Shown here in pieces: positions 26,036 to 33,473 of a stretch of DNA of 64,000 nucleotides (position 1 is its first letter; the number at the start of each line of letters is the position of its first letter). Made by a program: the position numbers and the translations under genes. The notes under the pieces are model-generated. The model saw only the letters and a program-made list of their open reading frames with translations, was not told the DNA's origin and did no database searches. Source of the DNA: JBDGRJ01 sp042218065 (GTDB taxonomy: Bacteria > Patescibacteriota > Patescibacteriia > Magasanikbacterales > UBA922); the NCBI GenBank assembly GCA_042218065.1, contig JBDGRL010000005.1, forward strand, positions 1-64,000. The letters are read 5' to 3'.

Positions 26036-27040
26036 TTACCAAATTTTTACTTCATTGTTAAGTTTAATTCCGAATTTCTCTTCTACCTTATCTTTGATTT
26101 TTTCTGAAAATTTATAAACCTTGTTGCCACTTTTTTCACCGGGATTTATGATAGTCAATGAGTGATTTTCAAAGGTTTTTACCCCCTTTGGAGGACTGAT
26201 CTCATCTTCTATTTGTTCAATGAGCCAGCCGGCAGATAATTTTATACCTCTTTTAGTGTCAAAGTATGGCATTTCTGGAAAATTCTGTTGCAGCTTTTTT
26301 AATTTATTTTTGTCTATAAATGGGTTTTTGAAAAAACTGCCAGCAGTGGGGGTGTGCTCCCAATCAGGAAGCTTATTTTTTCTAATTTCGCAAACTTCTG
26401 AAAAAGTATCCTGTATTGTAGGGTTTTTTATATTTTTCTTTTTTATAGCTCGCTGTAGAGAGCTGTAACTAAGGTTTGGGGTTGGTTCCTTTTTTAATTT
26501 AAAAGTAGCAGATATTATAAATAAATTTTTGTATTCTTCTTTTTTAAATATGCTATCTCTGTATCCAAATTTACATTCATCTTTAGTTAGAGAATATTCT
26601 TCTCCTGAGTTTAGATTAAATACTTTTACTGACTCAATACTGTCTTTTATCTCCATTCCATAAGCACCAGCATTTTGAATAACAGCACCTCCTACTGTTC
26701 CGGGAATCAAAGCAAGATTTTCTATACCGCCTAGTTTTTTTTCTACTGTAGTTTTTACAAATTGGTGCCAGTTTTCACCTGATTTTACTTCAATAATAGC
26801 ACTTTTATATGTCTCATTTATTTTTTTTATTCCTTTTAGTTCGTTTTTTAGAATTGGTTTTTTTATTTTCCCGGTAGGAAGGATATTACTACCTCCGCCT
26901 AAAATATAAAAAGAGCCCAGATCTTTTTCAGCTACATCTTCTAAGTCTTGTTCATTTTCTATTACATACAATTGCTCAGCTTCTGAGTCCGTTTTGAAGG
27001 TGTGCCAGGGTTTTAAAGTTTGCTTTTGCTTAATTTTCAT
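26036..27040 (-). CDS. murB: UDP-N-acetylenolpyruvoylglucosamine reductase
   Basis: FAD enzyme that reduces UDP-GlcNAc-enolpyruvate to UDP-MurNAc in peptidoglycan synthesis. Motifs: FYILGGGSNIL (FAD binding), LALIPGTVGGAVIQNAGAYGMEI, the KFGYRDSIF region, catalytic Ser in AGSFFKNP and a late Glu in ENHSL. The start MKIKQKQTLKPWHTFK fits the family N terminus. At 334 residues it is a normal size. It implies the cell makes its own murein precursor. folD follows 27 bases downstream on the same strand. Confidence 0.94.
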   Translation of the reverse strand: MKIKQKQTLKPWHTFKTDSEAEQLYVIENEQDLEDVAEKDLGSFYILGGGSNILPTGKIKKPILKNELKGIKKINETYKSAIIEVKSGENWHQFVKTTVEKKLGGIENLALIPGTVGGAVIQNAGAYGMEIKDSIESVKVFNLNSGEEYSLTKDECKFGYRDSIFKKEEYKNLFIISATFKLKKEPTPNLSYSSLQRAIKKKNIKNPTIQDTFSEVCEIRKNKLPDWEHTPTAGSFFKNPFIDKNKLKKLQQNFPEMPYFDTKRGIKLSAGWLIEQIEDEISPPKGVKTFENHSLTIINPGEKSGNKVYKFSEKIKDKVEEKFGIKLNNEVKIW

Positions 27041-27162
27041 CTCGAATATTAAAAAAGTGCTCTTACTTTAACATATAAGAATTTTTTTTCAATTGAGGAA
27101 TTGGCTGTTCCTTTCACTAGACCAAGTTCGAGCTGTTTTGGTAGCTAAAAATTAAAAAGTTA

Positions 27163-28149
27163 TTAGGTTTTATGCCCTAAAAACCCAGCATAATCTTCAT
27201 TTTCATTTGTAATTACTTCTCCGTCAAAATATTCTTTAGCCTTTTTGGAAAAATCTCTCAGGGTCGGCTTATGTGATTTTCCTACTAAAAGTTTATCACC
27301 TTTTTGTAAATCTAAGCCTTGAAGCTCACTTGGTACCTGCTTTATTTCAAAGTAAGCTTCAATCCTTTTCTTATCTCGGTTAAACTCTACATTGTATGTA
27401 ACCTGTTCTTCTTCAAAACCTAATTTATTTATCAATTCAAACAAGAAATTTTTTTGAGTTTCATTTTCATATTGAGGTATTATCTCTTCCACGATTTCCT
27501 GAGTACTACTAATCTGAGCAGAAAAGTAAATAGTATCTTCTTCTGACATGTTCTCGCTAATCTTTTGAAGAATGTAGTCAGGATCAAAATTCACAAAAGT
27601 AGCCCCTAAATATAGAAACTTTTCTTGATCAGAGTCTATATCTTCCAATAATTCTTCCATTTTTTCAAAATCAGCCTGCAAGGGCTCCACATCAAAATCG
27701 TAGTCTGAGCTGTCAGAATTTCTTTGGGCTTCTTCAAGCAATCTTTCACTTATATCTACTGGATAGTAATCAATTTTCTTACCTTCTTCCTTGGCTTTTT
27801 CTACTATAGTAATGCTTTTTTCTCCATTGCCACAACCTAAGTGTATTACATCTGAAGAATTACTAATCTCACCAACAAACTCGTCAAGGTTTGACTTTAT
27901 CATTTCCATTTCCGCATCATGCATACCTTCACTGTACTCTGCTTGTTCTTCTAAAGCAAGATAATTTTCTGCCTGCTCTTCTTCTATATACCAAAATTTA
28001 GTTTCACTTATATCAAAAGTATGGTTTTTATCTTTATCTCTCTGTTCTGGTATCTGTTCTGACAGAAGTTCTAATAGCTCTTCTTTGATATCTATTTGCT
28101 TTGAGTCTCTACTTTCGGTTTGAAAGTGGCCTTCTCTGTTAGAGTCCAT
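27163..28149 (-). CDS. SAM-dependent methyltransferase, EgtD/histidine-methyltransferase-like
   Basis: A 328-residue Rossmann methyltransferase. The SAM-binding loop VIHLGCGNGEKSI is at about 100-112, followed by YYPVDISERLLEEA, the same arrangement as in the histidine-specific methyltransferase family (PF10017, EgtD). A FLYLGATFVNFDPDYIL block corresponds to the EgtD-type FLGST.GNF stretch. The N-terminal 60 residues are acidic and variable. Members of this family trimethylate histidine or act on other substrates. Residues for histidine specificity cannot be confirmed by eye. It has no SD and stands alone between murB and a Cys-rich small gene. Confidence 0.78.
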   Translation of the reverse strand: MDSNREGHFQTESRDSKQIDIKEELLELLSEQIPEQRDKDKNHTFDISETKFWYIEEEQAENYLALEEQAEYSEGMHDAEMEMIKSNLDEFVGEISNSSDVIHLGCGNGEKSITIVEKAKEEGKKIDYYPVDISERLLEEAQRNSDSSDYDFDVEPLQADFEKMEELLEDIDSDQEKFLYLGATFVNFDPDYILQKISENMSEEDTIYFSAQISSTQEIVEEIIPQYENETQKNFLFELINKLGFEEEQVTYNVEFNRDKKRIEAYFEIKQVPSELQGLDLQKGDKLLVGKSHKPTLRDFSKKAKEYFDGEVITNENEDYAGFLGHKT

Positions 28150-28322
28150 TATAGTTTTAATTATTTACGCTTTTAGTATAGTTTTTATACTTTTCTATTT
28201 CAAATTAATGAGAAAAAAGAGAGAATATTAAGCTCATTTGAAATATTTAAAATAAACAGTAATATAAATAGCCTCTACCTCAATTATTTCCAACTTTAAG
28301 AGGTGAAAATAATAGTCGGTAG

Positions 28323-28358
28323 CCGGAGGCTCGATCGCGTGATGCGACGAACCTCCGG
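28323..28358 (-). terminator. hairpin after the Cys-rich small gene
   Basis: CCGGAGG (28323-28329) pairs with CCTCCGG (28352-28358), with an inner TCG.TCGC/GCGA.GA extension around a short loop. It lies 19 bases past the stop of the leftward gene ending at 28377. On the minus strand an ATTATTTT stretch follows at a distance, so termination is plausible rather than certain. On the plus strand it is followed by CCCCCTTTT. Confidence 0.5.
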
Positions 28359-28376
28359 TCCCCCTTTTCTTATTAA

Positions 28377-28658
28377 CTATTCCTCCTTTGGTTGACAGAA
28401 CTTCCTCACACTTGCTGGAGAGGTCTGCATTCCTTCGCAGTTTCCGCTCCGGCAGTCTTGATCCTTGTAGCACCGCTGCCCCACTGAGCAGTTAGGGCTG
28501 CACGAACCGCCAAGGTTGATGACGTTGATGGTAGGTTGACTCTTTTCATCCTCCGACTGGGAAAGGGAGTACATGCCGGAAGTGATGGCAGTCCCCAAAA
28601 GGGCGCCCAAAAAGACCCACAGAACAATTGAACTCCAGTCAAGCTCCGTATCAGCCAT
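28377..28658 (-). CDS. small Cys-rich single-pass membrane protein
   Basis: Starting at the ATG at 28658, the product is 93 residues. A short acidic N terminus is followed by one membrane helix (about 10-30: VLWVFLGALLGTAITSGMY). The domain beyond it has six or more cysteines: CSPNCSVGQRCYKDQDCRSGNC and a later FCQPKEE end. The spacing resembles small disulfide-rich Dickkopf/EGF-like knots, so the C terminus is probably extracytoplasmic. A TTG start at 28673 is possible but less likely. The base composition is GC-richer than the neighbours, and the gene is flanked on both sides by inverted repeats, hinting at transfer. No family recognised. Confidence 0.65.
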   Translation of the reverse strand: MADTELDWSSIVLWVFLGALLGTAITSGMYSLSQSEDEKSQPTINVINLGGSCSPNCSVGQRCYKDQDCRSGNCEGMQTSPASVRKFCQPKEE

Positions 28659-28671
28659 GATCCTATACCCC

Positions 28672-28785
28672 AAAGGTTATTAACCTTTAGGGTTTCTAGA
28701 AGCGAGATTAAACCTCCAACAGAATGTTGGAAGGGGGCGATACCCTCTAAATCTAGTATCTACTAAACTTAGAGGGTACCGCCCC
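28672..28785. repeat. cluster of inverted repeats upstream of the Cys-rich gene
   Basis: Three symmetric elements lie between the Cys-rich gene and tRNA-Gln. The first is an 8-bp palindrome with a 1-base centre, AAAGGTTA/TAACCTTT, at 28672-28688. The second is a short CCAAC/GTTGG hairpin near 28714-28730. The third is a 17-base arm at 28734-28750 matching its inverted copy at 28769-28785 with a single mismatch. No protein-coding frame of note is present. They may be transcript structures, protein-binding sites or element ends. Confidence 0.7.
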
Positions 28786-28931
28786 TACTCTCTTTTCGGT
28801 GTTATATAAAGAACAATATCCTAGAATAAATCTAGGATAACAGCATAGTGTAATACAAAAATCACTCCTTGTCAAGGGCAGTTACCTATTTTATACTTAA
28901 TCTAAAGCAAAAAATGATTCGAAAATGGTTG

Positions 28932-29002
28932 CTCGGGAGCCAGGATTCGAACCTGGATTTCGAGGACCAGAACCTCGCGTCCTACCATTAGACGACTCCC
29001 GA
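28932..29002 (-). tRNA. tRNA-Gln (anticodon CTG)
   Basis: Read on the minus strand, the acceptor stem TCGGGAG pairs with CTCCCGA and the anticodon stem CGAGG/CCTCG encloses TTCTGGT, giving CTG. The T-arm has GTTCGAATC. The U-A first pair is normal for tRNA-Gln. It lies 36 bases downstream of dnaX on the same strand, so the two may share a transcript. Confidence 0.93.
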
Positions 29003-29038
29003 ATAGAAACTTTATGATCTAAATGGGTAATTTTACAA

Positions 29039-30709
29039 CTAATTTACTACCTCACCTCCTAGAGCAGCTGCTATTTCTTCGACTTCTTCATCATCCTCAT
29101 CTGTGCCCACAGTTACTTCCATCGAGACATCTTTATCGATAGCTGTGCAAAGAGCCTGCTTTACATGTTTTTGATTTTCTTTTTGTGTTAATTTTTCTTT
29201 GTGGAAGCCGTACTCGACCTCTATTTTAACTGTACCTTCTTCTGCTTCGACAGCTTGAGCCATTTTTAAGATAAAAACTAGAGAAGGGGAGCGATCTTCT
29301 ATCTCTTCTATAAACTTATTCCAATTTTCTTTAGTTTCCTCTAGGAGTTGCTTATCCCCTTTATCTTTGGTTTCTTTTTCATTTTTATTCTCTCTATCTT
29401 GCTTTCTTTCTTGTGTTGATTCATTCTTTGAAGAGCTGGTGTCATCTTTTGCCTTTTGTGGTTGATTTGCGTTTGTTTGGTTGCTTTGTTTTGATTTTTG
29501 AGGTTCTTCATTTTTTTGTTCTGAGTTTTGGTCTTTATTTTTGTTGGAAGAGGAGTCACTCTTTTTGGTTGTGTTAGGCTTTTTTGGGTTATTTTTAGAA
29601 TCAGGACTATGGCTGCTGCTTGGTTCACACCACTGTAGTACCAGTAGTTCAATTGGCAGTTGTGGTAGAGGGGCTTGCTTAATTTCTTCTTTTCTTTCTA
29701 GGAACAGGTCTGCTAAGTCCACTATTTGATTGTAGCTAATTTTTTTCGTGTATTGCGTCAGTGTTTTTTTAACCTCTTTTGTAAAATCAACCCCAGCTCG
29801 GTTGCTCTTTGCTTCTGCTTTTTTCATCATCATAAATCTAAGTAGCTCAATGCAGTCTAAAGTGAACTCAGGCATATGCACCCCTTCTTGGGCTAGCCTA
29901 TTAACTTTTCTTAAGCCTTCTTTAGTATCTTCTTCTAGTAAAATATTAATAAATTCTAGTGCATCTTCATTTTTTGCTTTTGGTAAGATCAATGAAGCTG
30001 TTTCTTCAGTTATTTCTCCATCTTCACTAGTGGAGTTAAGCTGATCTAGTAGGCTGATACCATCTCGTATACACCCATCACTTTTATCTATGATTCTGTT
30101 TAGGATACTATCCGAAACTTCAATCTTTTCTTTTTCAGCTATTTTTTCTAAATGTTCCTTAAAAACTTCGTGTGGTATTTTTTTGAAGTCGAATCTCTGG
30201 CATCTAGAGACGATTGTATCTGGTAATTCTTCAGGTTCAGTAGTTGCTAATACAAATACTACATATTCAGGAGGTTCTTCCAGTGTTTTGAGTAGAGCAT
30301 TGAAGGCGCTTTTAGAGAGCATGTGTACCTCGTCGATAATGAACACTTTGTAGTCCAGTTTTGTAGGTTGGAATTGAGCGTTTTCTATTATTTGATCTCT
30401 TACATTCTGAACACCTGTGTGACTGGCTGCATCAATCTCAATTACATCGATTGACCTGGATTCGTTTATTTCTTTACAACATTGAGTAGAGTTGTCAGGC
30501 TCCACTTCGCTTCCTTCTTTGGTCGGGCAGTTTAGTGATTTTGCCAATGTTCTAGCTGTAGTAGTTTTTCCTATACCCCGAGGTCCAGAAAAAAGATAAG
30601 CATGAGAGAAATCTCCTTCTTTTAGTTGGTTTTTAAGGGTTTTAGTAACGTGCTCTTGTCCTATAATTTCGGAAAAATTCTGGGGTCTGTAATCATGATA
30701 AAGTGCCAT
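29039..30709 (-). CDS. dnaX: DNA polymerase III subunit gamma/tau
   Basis: The clamp-loader ATPase that loads the sliding clamp and organises the replisome. Walker A GPRGIGKTT is at 42-50. The zinc region is reduced to C60 and a CC pair within a longer loop. Walker B and sensor regions are seen as FIIDEVHMLSKSAFNALLKTLEEPP and FVLATTEPEELPDTIVSRCQRF (with the SRC arginine finger). After about residue 365 comes a Lys/Asn/Gln-rich linker, then a short C-terminal domain (about 445-556). At 556 residues it is a compact tau-like form. I saw no convincing programmed frameshift site. Confidence 0.95.
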   Translation of the reverse strand: MALYHDYRPQNFSEIIGQEHVTKTLKNQLKEGDFSHAYLFSGPRGIGKTTTARTLAKSLNCPTKEGSEVEPDNSTQCCKEINESRSIDVIEIDAASHTGVQNVRDQIIENAQFQPTKLDYKVFIIDEVHMLSKSAFNALLKTLEEPPEYVVFVLATTEPEELPDTIVSRCQRFDFKKIPHEVFKEHLEKIAEKEKIEVSDSILNRIIDKSDGCIRDGISLLDQLNSTSEDGEITEETASLILPKAKNEDALEFINILLEEDTKEGLRKVNRLAQEGVHMPEFTLDCIELLRFMMMKKAEAKSNRAGVDFTKEVKKTLTQYTKKISYNQIVDLADLFLERKEEIKQAPLPQLPIELLVLQWCEPSSSHSPDSKNNPKKPNTTKKSDSSSNKNKDQNSEQKNEEPQKSKQSNQTNANQPQKAKDDTSSSKNESTQERKQDRENKNEKETKDKGDKQLLEETKENWNKFIEEIEDRSPSLVFILKMAQAVEAEEGTVKIEVEYGFHKEKLTQKENQKHVKQALCTAIDKDVSMEVTVGTDEDDEEVEEIAAALGGEVVN

Positions 30710-30777
30710 GTGATAAGTAGTTTCTAAAGTATTATGCAGAAATTATTATACACTAAGCTAATCTATTTTTCAATTTA

Positions 30778-30806
30778 TTGCATCTTAATTTTATGTGTGG
30801 TATACT
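30778..30806 (+). promoter_or_regulatory. promoter of the SWIB gene
   Basis: TTGCAT at 30778-30783 and TATACT at 30801-30806 are separated by exactly 17 bases, about 70 bases before the ATG at 30875. Confidence 0.6.
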
Positions 30807-30874
30807 TATTTTAACCAAGCTTAAAGGCTTTAGCCTGTCAGTCTTTAGTTTTAATTAATTTTAATATTTATATC

Positions 30875-31138
30875 ATGGCTGACGACTCACCATTGATGAA
30901 GCCTATGGATTTATCTGATGAGCTTCAGGCGATCGTAGGCGAGGAATCACTGCCTAGAGGTCAAGTTATGAAGAAGGTTTGGGAGTATATTAAGTCCAAT
31001 GACCTTCAGGTTGAGGAGAATAAGAGGCAGATTAAGGCAGACGATAAGCTCCGTCCTATTTTTGACGGACAAGACCAAATTAGTATGTTTGAGATGACCA
31101 AACTGGTTTCTCAGCACATGACTGATCCAGAAAAGTAA
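30875..31138 (+). CDS. SWIB/MDM2-domain protein
   Basis: An 87-residue protein that is almost entirely one SWIB domain: LMKPMDLSDELQAIVGE, then LPRGQVMKKVWEYIKSNDLQ, IKADDKLRPIF and a final MFEMTKLVSQHM helix. SWIB domains are common in eukaryotic chromatin remodellers and occur in Chlamydiae and some other bacteria, where a DNA- or protein-binding, chromatin-like role is suspected. It has a promoter before it and a terminator after it, so it is a single-gene unit, transcribed away from dnaX. The bacterial function is not established. Confidence 0.88.
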   Translation: MADDSPLMKPMDLSDELQAIVGEESLPRGQVMKKVWEYIKSNDLQVEENKRQIKADDKLRPIFDGQDQISMFEMTKLVSQHMTDPEK

Positions 31139-31161
31139 TTTCACAATTGGGATTAGAATTT

Positions 31162-31190
31162 AACAGACCCCTCTTCTTGGGGTCTGTTTT
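31162..31190 (+). terminator. rho-independent terminator after the SWIB gene
   Basis: AACAGACCCC/GGGGTCTGTT (31162-31171 with 31179-31188) is a perfect 10-bp stem with a 7-base loop and T-rich flank. It could also serve the convergent gene ending at 31249. Confidence 0.85.
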
Positions 31191-31248
31191 ATTATATTTT
31201 GTGGTTTTTTGTGTTTTACTTTTAAAAATATTTTCAATTAGTGTGATT

Positions 31249-32799
31249 TTATATTTTAAAAATAGTGAACTCCTCATTTTTAAAAATCTCGTGAATTTTT
31301 TTGTGTTTGTTCAAAGCTTTTAATAATAATTTGTCTTGGGTATTGTTTAGTACTATATAATCGACTCCCAAACTTTTGAAGCTTCTCTCAATCCTTTTAA
31401 GGTATGTTTTCATATCCTGCTGAATACACAGATTATTTTTAGGACAAGGTAAAGATTTTTTTGACAAATTAAACCAAAGCTGATACTTATTTTTGTTGTA
31501 GTTGTATGCAAAAACTGGATCGAATCCGGTTATATACCTATTTTTTTGATTAAAGTAGAAAAATTCTGGAAAGTAAGACCAGTTGCTGAAAAATACAACT
31601 TCATCTTTTTTTGATTTTTCTTTCAAGAATAGAGAGGTCTGTCTAATTTGATCAAGTCGATCTTTGTCATTTGCTAATATTTTATCAACGGTAAGTGTTC
31701 CGTTTAAAAGCAAAAGAACTGATAGGAGTCCTATTACCGAACCTTTTATTATTTTTTTGTATTTTATCTTTTTAGTATTAAGGTGGTCTAATTTTACTTC
31801 TGAAAAAATTGACGCAGAAAAGAAAACTGCAAAAGGGTGCCAGTATTCTATAGCTCTAGGTATAAACATCATTACGATAAACCAACCGCAACTAATTAGA
31901 AATAATGGCAAGAACTTTTTTAGCTTTTGATGATTATACGCCCCCATAAAAACAGCAGTTGCAACCATGAAAATAGCTAAAGAAAAATAGTTTTTAGTTA
32001 TAAGCTCAAAGAAGCTATTTAAGTTAATTTCACTACCCGTAGGCAGTTGAATACCTGATAATTTCAGGTAGAATATTTCTATAATTTGGACATAGATCTG
32101 ATGTAAATAGTTTAAAGATTTAGGGTGGAGTGTTATACCTACAGACACCCCCACAAAAGAATAAAGCAGAGGCTTCCAATTAATACGAGTATTTTTTATC
32201 ATTGAACTTACTAAAAAAGAGGCTGCTACAGGTATAGTAAAGACCCCCAAAGTATAGTATAAGGAATAAAAGGCAGACAATATTATCAGCAGCCACCACC
32301 TTTTTTCCTTCATGAGGTAGTATGAAAATAGAATCAAAGGTATAGCCAAGAGAAAAGACCGGATTAAGAAAAGCCTAGATAAGAATAGAGAAGAGGAGAG
32401 TAAAAAAAGTATAGTCCAAACATGAGGTCTTTTAATTTTATTTACCCTTAGGAGAAAATAAAAACTGGAGACGATTACAGCTGACATTAAAGAGCCTAGT
32501 ATCTTAAAGCCCAACTCTTTACCGAATAGAGCAATAAACTCTCCTCCCATTTTATGAAAGAGGAAGTAGGGATCTACAGTATAATCAGAAGAGAAAAAAT
32601 GTAATTTGATCCAGTTTTGAGTATAATAAAGTTTGTCTTGATAAAATACGCTGTGGGTGGCGTGGTAATATGGGTCTGAACCAAAAAACCCTTCTAAATT
32701 AATATGAACTGCTAAAAAGAACAAGAAAGAAATTAAAAACCAGGCAAATATAAAAAAGTAGTCTCTTTTACTAAAAATTTTTTTTATTTTAGAAGACAT
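31249..32799 (-). CDS. GT-C type integral membrane glycosyltransferase-like protein
   Basis: The 516-residue product is strongly hydrophobic for the first 370 residues, with roughly 10-11 predicted helices, followed by a soluble C-terminal part. After the first helix is GFFGSDPYYHA (D42), the acidic motif typical of lipid-linked-sugar GT-C enzymes, and close to the DPYYH loop of the oligosaccharyltransferase STT3/PglB/AglB group. This supports transfer of sugars from polyprenyl carriers to lipids or proteins at the cell surface. No clear WWDYG motif is visible in the soluble part, so a true oligosaccharyltransferase role is unproven. It overlaps the upstream gene by 11 bases. Confidence 0.75.
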   Translation of the reverse strand: MSSKIKKIFSKRDYFFIFAWFLISFLFFLAVHINLEGFFGSDPYYHATHSVFYQDKLYYTQNWIKLHFFSSDYTVDPYFLFHKMGGEFIALFGKELGFKILGSLMSAVIVSSFYFLLRVNKIKRPHVWTILFLLSSSLFLSRLFLIRSFLLAIPLILFSYYLMKEKRWWLLIILSAFYSLYYTLGVFTIPVAASFLVSSMIKNTRINWKPLLYSFVGVSVGITLHPKSLNYLHQIYVQIIEIFYLKLSGIQLPTGSEINLNSFFELITKNYFSLAIFMVATAVFMGAYNHQKLKKFLPLFLISCGWFIVMMFIPRAIEYWHPFAVFFSASIFSEVKLDHLNTKKIKYKKIIKGSVIGLLSVLLLLNGTLTVDKILANDKDRLDQIRQTSLFLKEKSKKDEVVFFSNWSYFPEFFYFNQKNRYITGFDPVFAYNYNKNKYQLWFNLSKKSLPCPKNNLCIQQDMKTYLKRIERSFKSLGVDYIVLNNTQDKLLLKALNKHKKIHEIFKNEEFTIFKI

Positions 32800-33451
32800 T
32801 TTCTACTGCAGCCCAGTTACTTTTGGCGTGCTTGGGTACCAATATCACCACCTTGTCTCCTTCATTTATATTTTTCTTTTCTACGAAATCTTCCCTTACC
32901 TGAAACTGTTTAGAGTCTGTTTCTACTCTATAGTGGTCATTGTAGCTTAATGTTCCAATTAATCTTTTCTTTTCGACACACTCTACAGTTTCGTAACTGT
33001 ATGAACCATCGTCTTTGACTTTTAAATTGAGCAGATCACCTTCTACTAGCTTTTTCTGGTCAGCGAACTCGTAAGGCACTTCATATTTATTAGTGTCAGA
33101 ACCGATCATATATTTTCCATCAAATACACCTTCAAGTTCATCTACTATCTGTGGTTCATTTTCATTTATTTCCTGCTGAGAGTTTTGCTGTAGTAGTGTT
33201 ATTATTTTATCTAGCTTATTTGCTATCTGATCTAGTTTATTATTAAGATTTTTATTCTGCTTTAGTTCAGCCTTTTTTTCTTTTTTGTCTTTTTCAGTAG
33301 ATTTAGGTGTTTCTGTGCTCTGTATCTTTTGTTTAATTTTACCTTTTTTGTCTGTTTTTTGTTTTTTTGTTTTATTATTTTGATCCGAATTATTTGAGGC
33401 TTTAGGCAGGTCGTCAGAATTTTCTTGCATGATTTCAGATATAGAATCCAT
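32789..33451 (-). CDS. Lys-rich protein with two small beta-barrel-like repeats
   Basis: A 220-residue product. The first 95 residues are low-complexity Lys/Asn/Asp/Gln-rich, followed by a short coiled coil (NLNNKLDQIANKLDKIITLLQQ). The C-terminal half holds two similar units: GKYMIGSDTNKYEVPYEFADQKKLVEGDLLNLKV, and GTLSYNDHYRVETDSKQFQVREDFVEKKNINEGDKVVILV. I do not recognise the family; the repeats resemble short OB/SH3-like barrels. It lies between the TraD-like gene and the GT-C gene on the same strand and overlaps the latter by 11 bases, so translation is likely coupled. The role is unknown. Confidence 0.7.
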   Translation of the reverse strand: MDSISEIMQENSDDLPKASNNSDQNNKTKKQKTDKKGKIKQKIQSTETPKSTEKDKKEKKAELKQNKNLNNKLDQIANKLDKIITLLQQNSQQEINENEPQIVDELEGVFDGKYMIGSDTNKYEVPYEFADQKKLVEGDLLNLKVKDDGSYSYETVECVEKKRLIGTLSYNDHYRVETDSKQFQVREDFVEKKNINEGDKVVILVPKHAKSNWAAVENVF

Positions 33452-33473
33452 AGTATTTTATTAATTGTTAATT

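Noticed and set aside
29039..30709. Programmed frameshift in dnaX to give a short gamma form
   Set aside because: No convincing slippery A-rich heptamer plus hairpin was seen at the usual position.
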